This document shows, one piece after another, positions 50,391-59,671 of a stretch of 64,000 nucleotides of DNA. Source of the stretch: Bosea sp. 29B (GTDB lineage: Bacteria; Pseudomonadota; Alphaproteobacteria; Rhizobiales; Beijerinckiaceae); assembly GCF_902506165.1 (NCBI RefSeq), contig NZ_LR733817.1, forward strand, positions 1,472,255 to 1,536,254, read 5' to 3'. Under the pieces are notes generated by a model. The model was not told the DNA's origin, did no database searches, and saw only the letters and a list, made by a program, of their open reading frames with translations. Within the stretch, counting starts at the first letter, position 1; the number at the start of each line of letters is the position of its first letter. The translations under genes were made by a program, and so were the position numbers.

Positions 50391-51322
50391 CCGAGAAGTC
50401 CCAGCAGATGATCGCCGCCGCCCGCCACGAAGTCCCGGTCCTCGATTCGACCATGTCCTATGTCGAGGCGGGCACGCAGGGGCCGACCGTGCTGCTGCTG
50501 CACGGCAACCCGACTTCGTCCTATATCTGGCGGAACATCATCCCGCGGATCGCGCCGGTCGCACGCTGCATCGCACCCGACCTGATCGGCTACGGCCAGT
50601 CCGGCAAGCCCGACATCGCCTATCGCTTCGCCGACCAGGTCCGCTACCTCGACGCCTTCATCGCGGCGCTCGGGCTCGACCGTCTCGTTATCCTGGCGCA
50701 GGACTGGGGCACGGCGCTCGCCTTCCATCATGCCTCCCGCCAGCCGCAGAGCATGCTCGGCCTCGCCTTCATGGAGTTCATCCGGCCCTTCGCCGACTGG
50801 GAGAGCTTCCATCAGCGGCCGCAGGCGCGCGAGCTGTTCAAGGCCTTCCGTACGCCTGGGCAAGGCGAGAAGCTGATCCTCGACGACAACATCTTCATCG
50901 AGCGCATCCTGCCGGGCTCGGTGCTGCGCCAGATGGCCCCGGAGGAGCTGGAGGCCTATCGGCAGCCCTTCCCGACGCCTGCCTCGCGCCGGCCGATCCT
51001 GAGCCTGCCGCGCGACTTGCCGATCGCCGGCGAACCAGCGGACGTATTCACCATCAGCACCGCCGATCACGCCGCGCTGCGCGCCTCTACCTATCCGAAG
51101 CTGCTGTTCTCGGGCGATCCCGGCGCGCTGATCTCGCCGGAGCAGGCACGGGAATCCGCCGCCGGACTGTCGCATTGCCGCCTCGTCGAACTCAGCCCGG
51201 GCGCGCATTACCTGCAGGAGGACCATCCCATCGCGATTGGCGACGCCGTCCGCGACTGGCTTATCGAGATCGGTGTTGCGCAAGCGCCGGACATCCGTGG
51301 GCAGCAGGCGGCTGCCGGCTGA
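50387..51322 (+). CDS. dhaA: Haloalkane dehalogenase, subfamily HLD-II (DhaA/LinB-like)
   Basis: A 311-aa alpha/beta hydrolase with the complete HLD-II set. Nucleophile D105 and halide-binding W106 are in QDWGT, the second halide ligand N40 is in LLHGNPTSSY, the catalytic acid E129 is in AFMEFIRP and the base H273 is in GAHYLQED. The numbering is one off the Rhodococcus DhaA positions I recall (D106, E130, H272, N41, W107). It would hydrolyse a C-halogen bond to alcohol and halide in the cytoplasm. It is coupled to its TetR regulator by ATGA. Its TGA directly abuts the stop of the convergent hydrolase. Confidence 0.9.
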   Translation: MTEKSQQMIAAARHEVPVLDSTMSYVEAGTQGPTVLLLHGNPTSSYIWRNIIPRIAPVARCIAPDLIGYGQSGKPDIAYRFADQVRYLDAFIAALGLDRLVILAQDWGTALAFHHASRQPQSMLGLAFMEFIRPFADWESFHQRPQARELFKAFRTPGQGEKLILDDNIFIERILPGSVLRQMAPEELEAYRQPFPTPASRRPILSLPRDLPIAGEPADVFTISTADHAALRASTYPKLLFSGDPGALISPEQARESAAGLSHCRLVELSPGAHYLQEDHPIAIGDAVRDWLIEIGVAQAPDIRGQQAAAG

Positions 51323-52213
51323 TCAGTCAGCGAAGACCTCTGCCACGACCTGTGCGGCTTCGTCTGGCGCCTCGACATGGACGAAATGGCCGGCGCTCTC
51401 GCAGAAGCTCACCTCCACATCGTCGAAATAATGCGACAGGAAGCTCGACCACTCCGATTTCAGGATCGGGTCGTGCCGGCCCCAGTGCACCCTCGTGCGC
51501 TGATGGATCGGCACGGACGGCGCCGGGTGGCCGTCGATCGCGGCGATCCGCGCCGCGTTCTGGCTGCGATACCAGTCGAAGCCCCCACGCAGATTGCCGG
51601 GCTTCATGAAATTCTCGACCCACAGGTCGAACACCGGCGCGAAGGCATCCTTGCGATGGCACCAATGGGTCAGGAAATGCCCGAGATAGAGCGCGCAGGC
51701 CTCGCGGCTGGAGCCGATCAACTGCTCCGCCAGCGGCAATTGCTGGAAGGACTGGTACCAGATCTCGTTGACATGGCCGTCGCGCACCCAGGCCGAGCCG
51801 ACGCTCGGAGTCGGGCAGTTGAAGAACAGCAGCTTCTCGACCCGCTGCGGATGACGCCGCGCCAGCCCCTGCGCGACATAGGCGCCGACATCATGGCCAA
51901 CGACGCCGACCGGGCCGGTGCCGAGCGCCTCCAGCAACGCCGCCATGTCGTCGGCATGGGCGTTGGCGCCGACATCGCTGCGCTGCGTCGCTGATTTGCC
52001 ACTGTCGCCGAAGCCACGCAGATCGGGCGCGATCAGCCGGAAGTCACCATGCAGCCGGTTCATCACCGGCAGCCAGCTCATCCAGAATTCCGGCCAGCCA
52101 TGCAGCAGCAGCACTGCCGGCCCGTCACCGACCTCGGCGACGTGGAGAACGGTGTCACGCACGACGACCTGGCGGTGCCTGAGGCCGGGCGGCAAGGCGA
52201 AATCGCTGGACAT
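51323..52213 (-). CDS. Alpha/beta hydrolase, epoxide-hydrolase-like
   Basis: A 296-aa enzyme. Oxyanion motif HGWPEF (39-43), nucleophile D108 in GHDVGAY, acid D248 in WGRHDP and base H276 in SAGHFVHVE. An FDWYRS segment (212-217) resembles the NWYR region with the epoxide-activating tyrosine. The arginine pair of fluoroacetate dehalogenase after the nucleophile is missing, which favours epoxide hydrolase over that enzyme. It faces the dehalogenase gene with no bases between stops. A combined route from haloalkane to alcohol or diol is possible but unproven. Confidence 0.8.
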   Translation of the reverse strand: MSSDFALPPGLRHRQVVVRDTVLHVAEVGDGPAVLLLHGWPEFWMSWLPVMNRLHGDFRLIAPDLRGFGDSGKSATQRSDVGANAHADDMAALLEALGTGPVGVVGHDVGAYVAQGLARRHPQRVEKLLFFNCPTPSVGSAWVRDGHVNEIWYQSFQQLPLAEQLIGSSREACALYLGHFLTHWCHRKDAFAPVFDLWVENFMKPGNLRGGFDWYRSQNAARIAAIDGHPAPSVPIHQRTRVHWGRHDPILKSEWSSFLSHYFDDVEVSFCESAGHFVHVEAPDEAAQVVAEVFAD

Positions 52214-52402
52214 GACGGCTCCGGAACCGAATCGCCGGGAAGGCTAGCGCCTCGAACGAGCGTTCCGCAATCCATGGCACGCCAAAGCCTGCATGCGCTG
52301 CGAGTTTGAAGCGGCCGAGGTGCCGGCGGGGATGGACAGCGATCTTATCCCCAGTGCTTCCGGCCGCCTCAGAATGGCGCGCTCCACAGCAAGGAGCACG
52401 CC

Positions 52403-53596
52403 ATGCAGGACCAGCCGCATCGTTCAGCCAATCAGAGCGCACATTGGCGCGAGATCATCCTTCTACGTCGCCGACTCGTCTCGCTGAAGGCGCAGACGCG
52501 ACTGCTCCGATACGAGCTCGCCCGCAAGTACAATCCCGACCAGCCGCGTGTGCCGGCCGGCAACACCGGTGGCGGCCAATGGACCAGCGGCGGGAGCGGG
52601 GGCGGCGCAACGCCGACCGGAACCGATGTTCTCGGCGACCTCGGCAGTGCGTTCTCAGCCGCGTTGAACTTCGGCGATGTCGTCGCCGACACCAGCGGCC
52701 AGGAGAGCTGGGCCTTCTATCAGGACGCCACACGCCCCGACGGCTCGCTGGCCGAGCGTGCCGTCGTCAACCGCGACGGCTCGACGATCCATTCCGAATT
52801 CACCACTCCCGACAAGCCGAGCGACTGGGACGAGCGCCACACCGTCACGGCGCCCGAAGGCGGCAAGACGACCTTCGAAACGTCCGACCGCACCCAGACG
52901 ATCCGCGACGGTGGCCCGGATGGCGAAATCGTCTCACGCTCGACCTGGACCGAGCGCGGACCGGAGCGCGAGGCGACGGTGCAGCAGGCGTTTGCTCCGG
53001 CGATCGTGCTCGCTCCAGCCGCTGCGGAGGTCACGATCACGACCGCGCTGACGCTCTTCACCTGGCTGTCGGCACGGAACAAGATCGATGGGCTACAAGC
53101 AGTAGCCGGCTTCTGCGCGCGAGAATTTCAAGGCGATGGAAGCAGTTCACCAAGGTTGGACTTCGTCGGCAACCTCACAGAGCAGGAAGCCGACCGCGCT
53201 TGCAATCGCCGAGAGATCGTCCAAAACCTACTGAACGAAGCAGCTCGCGATGCCGGAAGCCCGAGCAACTACCCGAATCCTGGAGCTTACGGAAGCGCCG
53301 TCCATACTCGCGTCAAACAGGCGGTCGACTTGAAGAACGACCCTGATCTTCAAGCCGAGATTTCTGCGTTTAGGGCAGGAGTGGGTCGTGATGGTGACCA
53401 ACGTTACGGACTCAGGGACACACACCGGGCCGACGTCGTCGAAAGAGCCAGCGAGACGACTGCCTGCGGCTACGATCTCAAGACCGGAAACGCTATAGTA
53501 AGCCCGAAGCGCGCCGCCGAGCTGGTCGCCCTGATGAAACGGCTGTATCCGAACGCTCAACGGTTCATCATCATGCAGATGAAGCCACGCAAATGA
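52403..53596 (+). CDS. Probable polymorphic toxin with PD-(D/E)XK-like nuclease C-terminal domain
   Basis: A 397-aa protein of two parts. Residues 1-225 are GC-rich in coding: a basic helical start, then RVPAGNTGGGQWTSGGSGG and an acidic beta-rich stretch, ending in a hydrophobic segment (about 197-222). Residues about 226-397 are coded by clearly less GC-rich DNA and end in a nuclease-like pattern: E319, then HRADVVE with D344, then YDLKTG with D358 and K360. This fits the PD-(D/E)XK core. A swapped toxin tip on a resident carrier is typical of polymorphic toxins. No signal peptide or secretion-system marker (RHS, PAAR, filamentous repeats) is visible. AAGGAG precedes the ATG. Confidence 0.6.
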   Translation: MQDQPHRSANQSAHWREIILLRRRLVSLKAQTRLLRYELARKYNPDQPRVPAGNTGGGQWTSGGSGGGATPTGTDVLGDLGSAFSAALNFGDVVADTSGQESWAFYQDATRPDGSLAERAVVNRDGSTIHSEFTTPDKPSDWDERHTVTAPEGGKTTFETSDRTQTIRDGGPDGEIVSRSTWTERGPEREATVQQAFAPAIVLAPAAAEVTITTALTLFTWLSARNKIDGLQAVAGFCAREFQGDGSSSPRLDFVGNLTEQEADRACNRREIVQNLLNEAARDAGSPSNYPNPGAYGSAVHTRVKQAVDLKNDPDLQAEISAFRAGVGRDGDQRYGLRDTHRADVVERASETTACGYDLKTGNAIVSPKRAAELVALMKRLYPNAQRFIIMQMKPRK

Positions 53597-54261
53597 CGAC
53601 AGCTCGTCAGATTCGCCAACTCTTTGCGCCGCTGCTCGCCGAGAACCCCGATATCGTCCTTCGCAAGAACTATATCTATCTCAAGCCGGTCAGCCACGTG
53701 CATCGATGCATCGGCATCGGTCGATCAGGCGGCCGTGACGCTTTCATCGTTAGGGCAGCGGTCAATTTTACATTCAACTTGTCAGGCGCGCTCTGGGAGT
53801 GGCCGCTCGGAATTCGAGGCTATGGCTGGCGCTGGAGCGATCCGGATATGCCAGGCCTGTTCAAGCGGCTGGTCGACCAGGAACTCACACAGCTGCGCGC
53901 GCTCACTACGCTTGAGGCTTTCGCCAAGTTCGCCTCACGCGACATGACGTTCATGACCAGCCCTCTCTACGGGCACAAGGATTGCCAGCTCCGCGTCGAT
54001 ATTGCCTTGGGCAATCTCGACAAGGCGCTTGTCGACTGCCGTGAACTCGATCGGCTACGCGGACCGCCGCCCCACACGGAATATTTTGCGCAACTCTGGA
54101 GCAGGGTCGTCGACCCAGCCCTGCCTCTCCTTGAACGGCGAGATGTCTCCGGCCTGACAAACCTACTGCGCGAATGGCAGGCAACCTACATCGAGGTCAC
54201 GGGTCTGGGGCTCTCTTTCAAACCCACGCCCTTCCCGCTCGAACTCGCAGCGGGCCCCTGA
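53593..54261 (+). CDS. Probable immunity protein for the adjacent toxin
   Basis: A 222-aa cytoplasmic protein with no recognised family. It overlaps the end of the putative nuclease gene by 4 bp (ATGA), the usual arrangement for a toxin and its immunity partner. Codon and base composition are less GC-rich than the core genes around it. Aromatic, mixed alpha/beta sequence (WEWPLGIRGYGWRW, a hydrophobic-rich helix LFKRLVDQELTQL) and a DIALGNLDKALVDCREL repeat-like helix pair are visible. There is no signal peptide. The role is inferred from position only. It ends 2 bp before the convergent DUF3108 gene. Confidence 0.55.
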   Translation: MTTARQIRQLFAPLLAENPDIVLRKNYIYLKPVSHVHRCIGIGRSGGRDAFIVRAAVNFTFNLSGALWEWPLGIRGYGWRWSDPDMPGLFKRLVDQELTQLRALTTLEAFAKFASRDMTFMTSPLYGHKDCQLRVDIALGNLDKALVDCRELDRLRGPPPHTEYFAQLWSRVVDPALPLLERRDVSGLTNLLREWQATYIEVTGLGLSFKPTPFPLELAAGP

Positions 54262-54263
54262 GC

Positions 54264-55094
54264 TCAGTTCCGCGTCGCGGTCGCCGTGACGCCGGGATCG
54301 ACCTTGAAGCTCGAGGCCTCGATCACCGCGGTGCCGATCATCGTCTTCACCGAGATTCGCACCGGCAACAGCATGTTCGTGCCGGCGACGGGGGCGAGCC
54401 AGGTCGAGATTTCCTTGTTCTCGGCCATGAACTTGGTCGAGGGCCGCAGGGAGCGATGGCCGGCGATCGGAACATAGCGCGCCTGGCAGACCGAGACCGG
54501 GCCGCTATAGCCGTCGATCTTGATCTCGCGGGTGCCGGAATAGCTCAGCTTGATGTCGTAGCGCGCCGCGCCGTCGAAGATCGCCAGCGTGCGGTTGCAG
54601 GCCGCGGCGCCGCCGTTGCGGCCGGAGGCCTCGACCGGCATCAGGAAGGCGCTGAGCGGGTCCGTGATGTTGCGCTGATGCTCGTCCTTGAGCGGCACGC
54701 GATCGGGCTTGGTGTCGATCGGCGGCTCGATCGCCAGCGCCTGCACTGCATTGCCGCCGAGCGCCATGCGCACCGTGCGGCTCTCGCTGGAATTGGCGGA
54801 GGACACCGCGAAGGCTGTCGGCGAGAGCCGGCTGCCGTTGAGGTTGCCGGTCGCGGTGCCGGAGCCGCGCCCACCGGTGAAGCTGCCGACGAGGCCGGTC
54901 AGCTTGGCGCTGGCGTCGAGCTTGTAGCTGCCGCCGTCGATGCCGCCCGCAAGATTGGCCTTGCCGAGCGAAAGCCCGAGCAGGCTGACGTCATAGGTCG
55001 CATCAAGCGAAGCCGCCTGTACGGCCGGCGCCGGCAAGGCGAGCATCAGCATCGCGATGAGGGCGCTGCTGGCAGGCGACAAGGCGAGCTTCAT
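54264..55094 (-). CDS. DUF3108 domain periplasmic protein
   Basis: A 276-aa protein with a signal peptide (about 1-27, ending AVQA). The mature part is the beta-rich DUF3108 fold, beginning LDATYDVSLLGLSLGKANL and including SAFLMPVEASGRNGGAAACNRTLAIFDGAARYDIKL with two cysteines that may pair. The function is unknown; DUF3108 proteins are likely envelope lipid- or ligand-binding barrels. ATG at 55094 is used because GGAG is 8 nt upstream; longer starts lack a site and would bury the signal. It is divergent from rpmB, a gene order common in Rhizobiales. Confidence 0.8.
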   Translation of the reverse strand: MKLALSPASSALIAMLMLALPAPAVQAASLDATYDVSLLGLSLGKANLAGGIDGGSYKLDASAKLTGLVGSFTGGRGSGTATGNLNGSRLSPTAFAVSSANSSESRTVRMALGGNAVQALAIEPPIDTKPDRVPLKDEHQRNITDPLSAFLMPVEASGRNGGAAACNRTLAIFDGAARYDIKLSYSGTREIKIDGYSGPVSVCQARYVPIAGHRSLRPSTKFMAENKEISTWLAPVAGTNMLLPVRISVKTMIGTAVIEASSFKVDPGVTATATRN

Positions 55095-55224
55095 CGTGAG
55101 GCTCCGGAGCGCGACGGACATCGTCGCATGCACTGAGATTCGGTCCGAATCGTGACTGGTTATCCTCAGCTTGGCGGGATAATGGTTACCGAGATGTTTC
55201 CGGGCCGTTTGCACACGGCCTGCC

Positions 55225-55253
55225 TTGACGGGCTGTCATCGGCCCGTTATAGA
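55225..55253 (+). promoter_or_regulatory. Strong sigma-70 promoter of rpmB
   Basis: TTGACG (55225-55230) and TATAGA (55248-55253) are separated by an ideal 17 bp. They lie about 90 bp before the rpmB ATG, leaving a leader with a GCCGGCACG/CGTGTCGGC stem near 55289-55310. This is the clearest housekeeping promoter in the window. Confidence 0.75.
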
Positions 55254-55347
55254 CCGCCCACTTCAATTTGACTTCCGGTGCTCGCCTGCCGGCACGTCGC
55301 GTGTCGGCATTTTGCGTTGAGTACTCGGAGATTTTGGGAACACGATC

Positions 55348-55635
55348 ATGGCCCGCCGTTGCGAACTGACCGGGAAAGCCACCCTGACCGGCCACCTCGT
55401 CAGCCACTCGAACCGCAAGACCAAGACGGTCTTCCGGCCGAACCTCGTCAACGTCACGCTTCAGTCGGATGCGCTCGGCCGTTCGGTCCGCCTGCGCGTC
55501 TCGGCGAATGCGCTGCGCACCGTCGATCACCGCGGCGGCCTCGACGCCTTCCTGGTCAAGGCTCCGGCCGGTGAGCTCTCGCCGGGCGCGCTGACGCTGA
55601 AGCGCGACATCGAGAAGAAGCTCGCCGCCAACTGA
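55348..55635 (+). CDS. rpmB: 50S ribosomal protein L28
   Basis: A 95-aa ribosomal protein. The N-terminal [26 protein letters not shown] is the standard bL28 start, and the body with [10 protein letters not shown] and [13 protein letters not shown] matches. Many alphaproteobacterial L28 proteins have this 95-100 residue length with an extended C-terminus. It is a single gene with its own strong promoter and a rho-independent terminator. It is essential for the large subunit and usually highly expressed. Confidence 0.96.
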   Translation: MARRCELTGKATLTGHLVSHSNRKTKTVFRPNLVNVTLQSDALGRSVRLRVSANALRTVDHRGGLDAFLVKAPAGELSPGALTLKRDIEKKLAAN

Positions 55636-55661
55636 GCGCGGGTTTCCCTCGGGACTGAACG

Positions 55662-55685
55662 AAGCGGCCGCAAGGCCGCTTTTTT
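55662..55685 (+). terminator. Rho-independent terminator of rpmB
   Basis: AAGCGGCC (55662-55669) and GGCCGCTT (55674-55681) form a perfect 8-bp stem with a GCAA tetraloop. A run of six T (55680-55685) follows at once. Confidence 0.92.
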
Positions 55686-55704
55686 CGTTGGTGGATTGCT
55701 CGTC

Positions 55705-55804
55705 ACTCTCGGGCAGAGCGAAGCGCAGACCCGAGAATCTCCCGACGAGAAGGCGCCGGTCGGAGCCTCGTCCTGCCTGAGATGCTCGGGGCAAGCCCGG
55801 ACAT
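55705..55804 (+). repeat. Dispersed two-hairpin repeat, family A, copy 3 (degenerate)
   Basis: It follows the same layout as 2141-2246: CTCTCGGG...CCCGAGAAT (55707-55738), then the conserved spacer with CGACGAGAAGGCGC, then ATGCTCGGG...CCCGGACAT (55782-55804). Each hairpin has about one mismatch, so this copy is decaying. It lies between the rpmB terminator and the convergent phytase-like gene. Confidence 0.75.
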
Positions 55805-55816
55805 AACGCGCGCCGA

Positions 55817-56827
55817 TTACGGCGCCAGCTCGAACTCCAGCAGCACGGTCCGCTGCAGGAAGGTCGAGAAATTGTCGTCCGAGATCAGGGTGATGATGGT
55901 CCGCCCGCTCTCCTGGTGGACGGCCATCCCTTCCATATTATCGATCTCCTGGCCGAGATCGGCCTCGATCAGGATCGGCCCGTCCAGCTTGGCCCCAGGG
56001 CGGATCGTGCCGCCGGCGATGCGACGGATGCGCATGCCGACGCCGCGCAGCGGCTTGTACCAGCGCTCCAGCAGCAGCATGTCGCCGCCGGGCAGGAAGG
56101 CGAGGTCGGTGATGTCGTAGCCGTCGCGGCGGATCACCTGCAGCGTGCCCGGCTGGCGCCCGCCGAGAATGAAGCCCGTAGTCGGCTCGTCCGCTCGGCC
56201 CGAGCGTTCTGAAATCGCGATCAGCGCGCCGGCAAGCGGGTGGCCGGCCGGCAGCACGCCGAGCGCCTCGAAGCCGCGATTGCTCGGCAGGCGCTTCGCC
56301 GCCGATGGCACCGTCACGAGCTGCGCCCGCGCCTCGACGCCATGGCGCGCCCAGTCGAAGCGCAGGATGTCATGGGTACGCTCGACGCCGATGAAGGCAG
56401 TGCCGCCCTGGATCGCCAGCGATTCGGTATCGAAATAGCGCGAGCGATGCAGCGGCTTGCCGGACGCCCCAAGGATCGGCGCGAGTTCCGCCTCCTCCAG
56501 CCCGGCGAGCTTGCCCTGTTTGCGAGCGACCCTTGCCGTCAACCAGAAGCCGTTGTCGGTGATCGCGACGAGCCGCTCCTCGTCGGGCGAGCGCCACAGC
56601 CCGGAGAAACCACCAAAACGGGGATGGCTGCCGGTGAGCTGCAGCCCGCCGCGAAAAGTCAGCTGGCCGAAACGTGTCTTCGTTGCATTGCCCGGCTCGA
56701 AGCTGGCGATCGGCCGGGCGGAGATGCTGACCGGTACGCGCCCGGGTTCCAGGCTCTGTGCTCGCGCGGGCAGGCTGAAAGCCGCCGCGCCGAGGCCGGC
56801 AAGAACGCTGCGGCGGCTCAGGCTCAT
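55817..56827 (-). CDS. Esterase-like phytase family protein, Tat-exported
   Basis: A 336-aa periplasmic protein. The start [22 protein letters not shown] is a twin-arginine signal. The rest is a beta-propeller of the 'esterase-like activity of phytase' family: [59 protein letters not shown] and NMEGMAVHQ with metal-binding-type acidic residues. Enzyme activity in this family is not well defined. It overlaps the cobT stop in ATGA, so it is translated with cobT, a link often seen in Rhizobiales but without known meaning. Confidence 0.85.
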   Translation of the reverse strand: MSLSRRSVLAGLGAAAFSLPARAQSLEPGRVPVSISARPIASFEPGNATKTRFGQLTFRGGLQLTGSHPRFGGFSGLWRSPDEERLVAITDNGFWLTARVARKQGKLAGLEEAELAPILGASGKPLHRSRYFDTESLAIQGGTAFIGVERTHDILRFDWARHGVEARAQLVTVPSAAKRLPSNRGFEALGVLPAGHPLAGALIAISERSGRADEPTTGFILGGRQPGTLQVIRRDGYDITDLAFLPGGDMLLLERWYKPLRGVGMRIRRIAGGTIRPGAKLDGPILIEADLGQEIDNMEGMAVHQESGRTIITLISDDNFSTFLQRTVLLEFELAP

Positions 56828-58719
56828 TGCAGGCGGCGCGAGCCCCGCGAGCTTGCCCCGCCGGCATCCTCCTCGAACAGCTCAGCCAGCTTCTCGGTCA
56901 TCACGCCGCCGAGCTCCTCGGCGTCGACGATGGTGACGGCGCGGCGGTAGTAGCGGGTGACGTCGTGGCCGATGCCGATCGCGATCAGCTCGACCGGCGA
57001 GCGCGTCTCGATCTCGGCGATGACATGGCGCAGATGCCGCTCCAGATAGCTGCCGGCATTGACCGAGAGCGTCGAATCGTCGACCGGCGCGCCGTCCGAG
57101 ATCACCATCAGGATCTTGCGCTGCTCCGAGCGGCCGAGCAGGCGCTTATGCGCCCAGTCGAGCGCCTCGCCGTCGATGTTCTCCTTGAGCAGTCCCTCGC
57201 GCATCATCAGCCCGAGGTTTTTCCGGGCGCGCCGCCATGGAGCGTCAGCGGCCTTGTAGATGATGTGCCGGAGATCGTTGAGGCGGCCGGGATTTGCCGG
57301 CTTGCCCGATTGCAGCCAGCTCTCGCGCGACAGACCACCTTTCCAGGCCCGGGTGGTGAAGCCGAGCAATTCGACCTTGACGCCGCAGCGCTCCAGAGTG
57401 CGCGCCAGAATGTCGGCGCAGGTCGCCGCCACCGTGATCGGCCGGCCGCGCATCGAGCCGGAATTGTCGATCAGCAGCGTCACCACGGTGTCGCGGAAAT
57501 TCGTGTCCGATTCCTGCCGGAAGGAGAGCGGCTGGAACGGGTCGATGATGATGCGCGGCAGGCGCGATGGGTCGAGCGCGCCCTCCTCCAGGTCGAACTG
57601 CCAGGAGCGGTTCTGCTGTGCCATCAGACGGCGCTGCAGCCGATTTGCAAGGCGCGCGACGACACCTTGAAGATGCGCCAATTGCTTGTCGAGATAGGCG
57701 CGCAGGCGCGTCAACTCCTCGGCGTCGCAAAGTTCCTCGGCCGTGACGATCTCGTCGAACTTCTGGGTATAGGCCTTGTAGTCGGTCTGCGGGCGGTCAT
57801 TGGCGCGGCTGTCGCGCGGCCGCGGCGCTTCGCCGGCCTCCTCGGCCTCGGAACTCTCGTCTTCCTCGTCCCAATCGCCGGCCGGCGCATCGGCGGCCTC
57901 GGAGGCGCCTTCCTGCAATTCCTCGGCCGCGTCCTCGCTGGTCTCGGTCTCCGAGCGCTCGCCCTGGCTCTGCTGCTCGGCTTCGCCCTCTTCCTGCTGC
58001 TGGTCGTCGGAGGACTGGTCCTGATCGTCCTCGTCCTCCTCGGCATCGTCGCCCTGGCTCGACTGCTCGGCCATGTCGAGCGAGACGAGCAGGTCGCGCA
58101 CGGTGCGGGCGAAGGCGCGCTGATCCTCGATCGACTTCGACAACCGGTCGAGATCGTCGCCCGCCTTGGCCTCGATCTGCTCGCGCCAGAGATCGACCAA
58201 CTTCTCCGCCGCCTTGGGCGGCTTCAAGCCCGTCAGGCGTTCGCGTACCATCAAGGCGAGGGCATCTTCCAGCGGCGCATCGGCCCGGTCGGTGATCTCC
58301 TCATAGCGGCCGCCGCGATGATAGCGGTCCTCCAGCATCGCCGAGATGTTGCCGGAAACGCCGCTCATCCGGCGCGAGCCGACGCTCTCGACCCGGGCCT
58401 GCTCGACCGCGTCGAAGACGGCGCGCGCCGCATCGCCCTCGGGCGCGGCGCGGCGGTGGACCGCTGCATCGTGGCATGCGAGGCGCAGCGCCATCGAATC
58501 GGCATGGCCGCGCAGGATCGCGACATCGCCAGCGGTGAGCTTGCGCGGTGGCTCCGGCAAACGGGCGCGCTCGCCGACCAGCGAAGGTTTGTCGGCGGCG
58601 AAGACGATCTCCATCTCCGGCTTGCGCGCGATCGCCTTCATCGCGCCCGAGACCGCCCGCTTCAGCGGCTCGGCCGGCGCTTCCTTCGGGGTTCCGGGCT
58701 TGCGGTTGGAAATGCTCAC
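56824..58719 (-). CDS. cobT: Cobaltochelatase subunit CobT
   Basis: A 631-aa subunit of the ATP-dependent aerobic cobaltochelatase CobNST, which inserts cobalt in cobalamin synthesis. An N-terminal helical domain is followed by a very acidic linker (about 215-305, runs of Glu, Asp, Gln, Ser). A C-terminal von Willebrand A domain follows with the MIDAS site DNSGSM and a later [11 protein letters not shown]. The start is GTG at 58719 with GAGGA upstream. It belongs with cobS (60088-61080), from which it is separated here by two GNAT genes and a GFA gene. cobN is not in the window. Confidence 0.94.
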   Translation of the reverse strand: MSISNRKPGTPKEAPAEPLKRAVSGAMKAIARKPEMEIVFAADKPSLVGERARLPEPPRKLTAGDVAILRGHADSMALRLACHDAAVHRRAAPEGDAARAVFDAVEQARVESVGSRRMSGVSGNISAMLEDRYHRGGRYEEITDRADAPLEDALALMVRERLTGLKPPKAAEKLVDLWREQIEAKAGDDLDRLSKSIEDQRAFARTVRDLLVSLDMAEQSSQGDDAEEDEDDQDQSSDDQQQEEGEAEQQSQGERSETETSEDAAEELQEGASEAADAPAGDWDEEDESSEAEEAGEAPRPRDSRANDRPQTDYKAYTQKFDEIVTAEELCDAEELTRLRAYLDKQLAHLQGVVARLANRLQRRLMAQQNRSWQFDLEEGALDPSRLPRIIIDPFQPLSFRQESDTNFRDTVVTLLIDNSGSMRGRPITVAATCADILARTLERCGVKVELLGFTTRAWKGGLSRESWLQSGKPANPGRLNDLRHIIYKAADAPWRRARKNLGLMMREGLLKENIDGEALDWAHKRLLGRSEQRKILMVISDGAPVDDSTLSVNAGSYLERHLRHVIAEIETRSPVELIAIGIGHDVTRYYRRAVTIVDAEELGGVMTEKLAELFEEDAGGASSRGSRRLQ

Positions 58720-58744
58720 GACTGATCCTCGACGCGCTGCATGG

Positions 58745-59227
58745 TCAGAGCACCTTCCTGAAACGGAACCACGTCATGCCCACTTCAGGACAGTCTTCGA
58801 TCTGCCCATACGCAAAATAACCGTGCATTTTGTAGAAAGCCGGCGCCTGGAACGAAAACGTATCGACGAGGACGCCCCGGGCCCCACGGCTTCTCGCTTC
58901 CGTTTCCGCCCGCTTCAGCAACGCCGTGCCGAGGCCGCTTCGGCGAAACTGCTCATCCACCCAGAGCAGGCTGATGTGCATCCACTCGCCGATCGCCTCG
59001 GCCATCAGCCCGCCGCGCACGGCTCCATCGACATTCGCGGTGGCGGCAAATGCCTTGGGTGAGCGGCCGTGCATATGCTCGCGATTGAAGCTCTCAAGGC
59101 CTGCCGCAATGATTTTTTTTGCGGCGCCATAGGTGGTCTCGATCTGGACGGAAACAGCGTCGGACATGGCGCGCTGCTCGGCCGGCGCCTGCTCGATCTG
59201 CCTCAGCTCGCGATCGGGGATGCTCAT
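58745..59227 (-). CDS. GNAT family N-acetyltransferase, tandem copy 1
   Basis: A 160-aa acetyltransferase. Motif A is in [27 protein letters not shown] (the acetyl-CoA loop RRSGLG). The C-terminal [23 protein letters not shown] matches the equivalent stretch of the next gene, so the two are paralogues from a tandem duplication. The start ATG overlaps that gene's stop in ATGA. A longer frame in the same phase upstream is not needed. The substrate is unknown. It lies between cobT and cobS. Confidence 0.82.
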   Translation of the reverse strand: MSIPDRELRQIEQAPAEQRAMSDAVSVQIETTYGAAKKIIAAGLESFNREHMHGRSPKAFAATANVDGAVRGGLMAEAIGEWMHISLLWVDEQFRRSGLGTALLKRAETEARSRGARGVLVDTFSFQAPAFYKMHGYFAYGQIEDCPEVGMTWFRFRKVL

Positions 59228-59661
59228 AGCACCTTCATGAAGTGGTGGAAGGTCTGCCCGGCGACGGGATAGCCCTCCATGCGGCCGCATTCGCGATAAC
59301 CCATGCGGGGGTAGAAGCCCGGCGCCTGGATGCTCATCGTGCCGAGATAGACGCCGCGCGCGCCATAATCGCGCGCCGCCTGCTCGGCCATCGCCAGCAG
59401 CGCCTCGCCATAGCCGGCACCGCGATGCGCCTCGTCGATCCAGAACAGGTCGACATAGAGCCATTGCCATTTCAGCTCGCCGACGAGGCCGCCGACCATG
59501 GCGCCGCTCTCGTCGCGCAGGCTGAGCGCCAGCGGCTCGGCATTGCGCGGCCCGACCCTGGCCTCGTTATGGGCGGAGAGCCCACGCACAACGGCCTCGC
59601 GCGTCGCGGCAAAATCCGCCTCGCGCTGGATCGTGGCCTGCTTGCTGTCGGCGGCGCTCAC
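59224..59661 (-). CDS. GNAT family N-acetyltransferase, tandem copy 2
   Basis: A 145-aa acetyltransferase paralogous to the neighbour. WLYVDLFWIDEAHRGAGYGEALLAMAE holds the acetyl-CoA loop (HRGAGYG) and SIQAPGFYPRMGYRECGRMEGYP the C-terminal part. The start is GTG at 59661, 10 bp after the GFA gene. All genes from cobS to the phytase-like gene run leftward with short gaps and are likely one transcript. The substrate is unknown. Confidence 0.82.
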   Translation of the reverse strand: MSAADSKQATIQREADFAATREAVVRGLSAHNEARVGPRNAEPLALSLRDESGAMVGGLVGELKWQWLYVDLFWIDEAHRGAGYGEALLAMAEQAARDYGARGVYLGTMSIQAPGFYPRMGYRECGRMEGYPVAGQTFHHFMKVL

Positions 59662-59671
59662 GGCGTGCTCC

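Noticed and set aside
51323..52213. Fluoroacetate dehalogenase as identity of the alpha/beta hydrolase
   Set aside because: The arginine residues that follow the nucleophile in fluoroacetate dehalogenases are replaced (GHDVGAY), so an epoxide-hydrolase-like call is preferred.
56827..58725. 632-codon plus-strand frame opposite cobT
   Set aside because: Antisense to cobT, whose MIDAS motif and length are clear. The opposite-frame hydrophobic stretch comes from the acidic linker codons.
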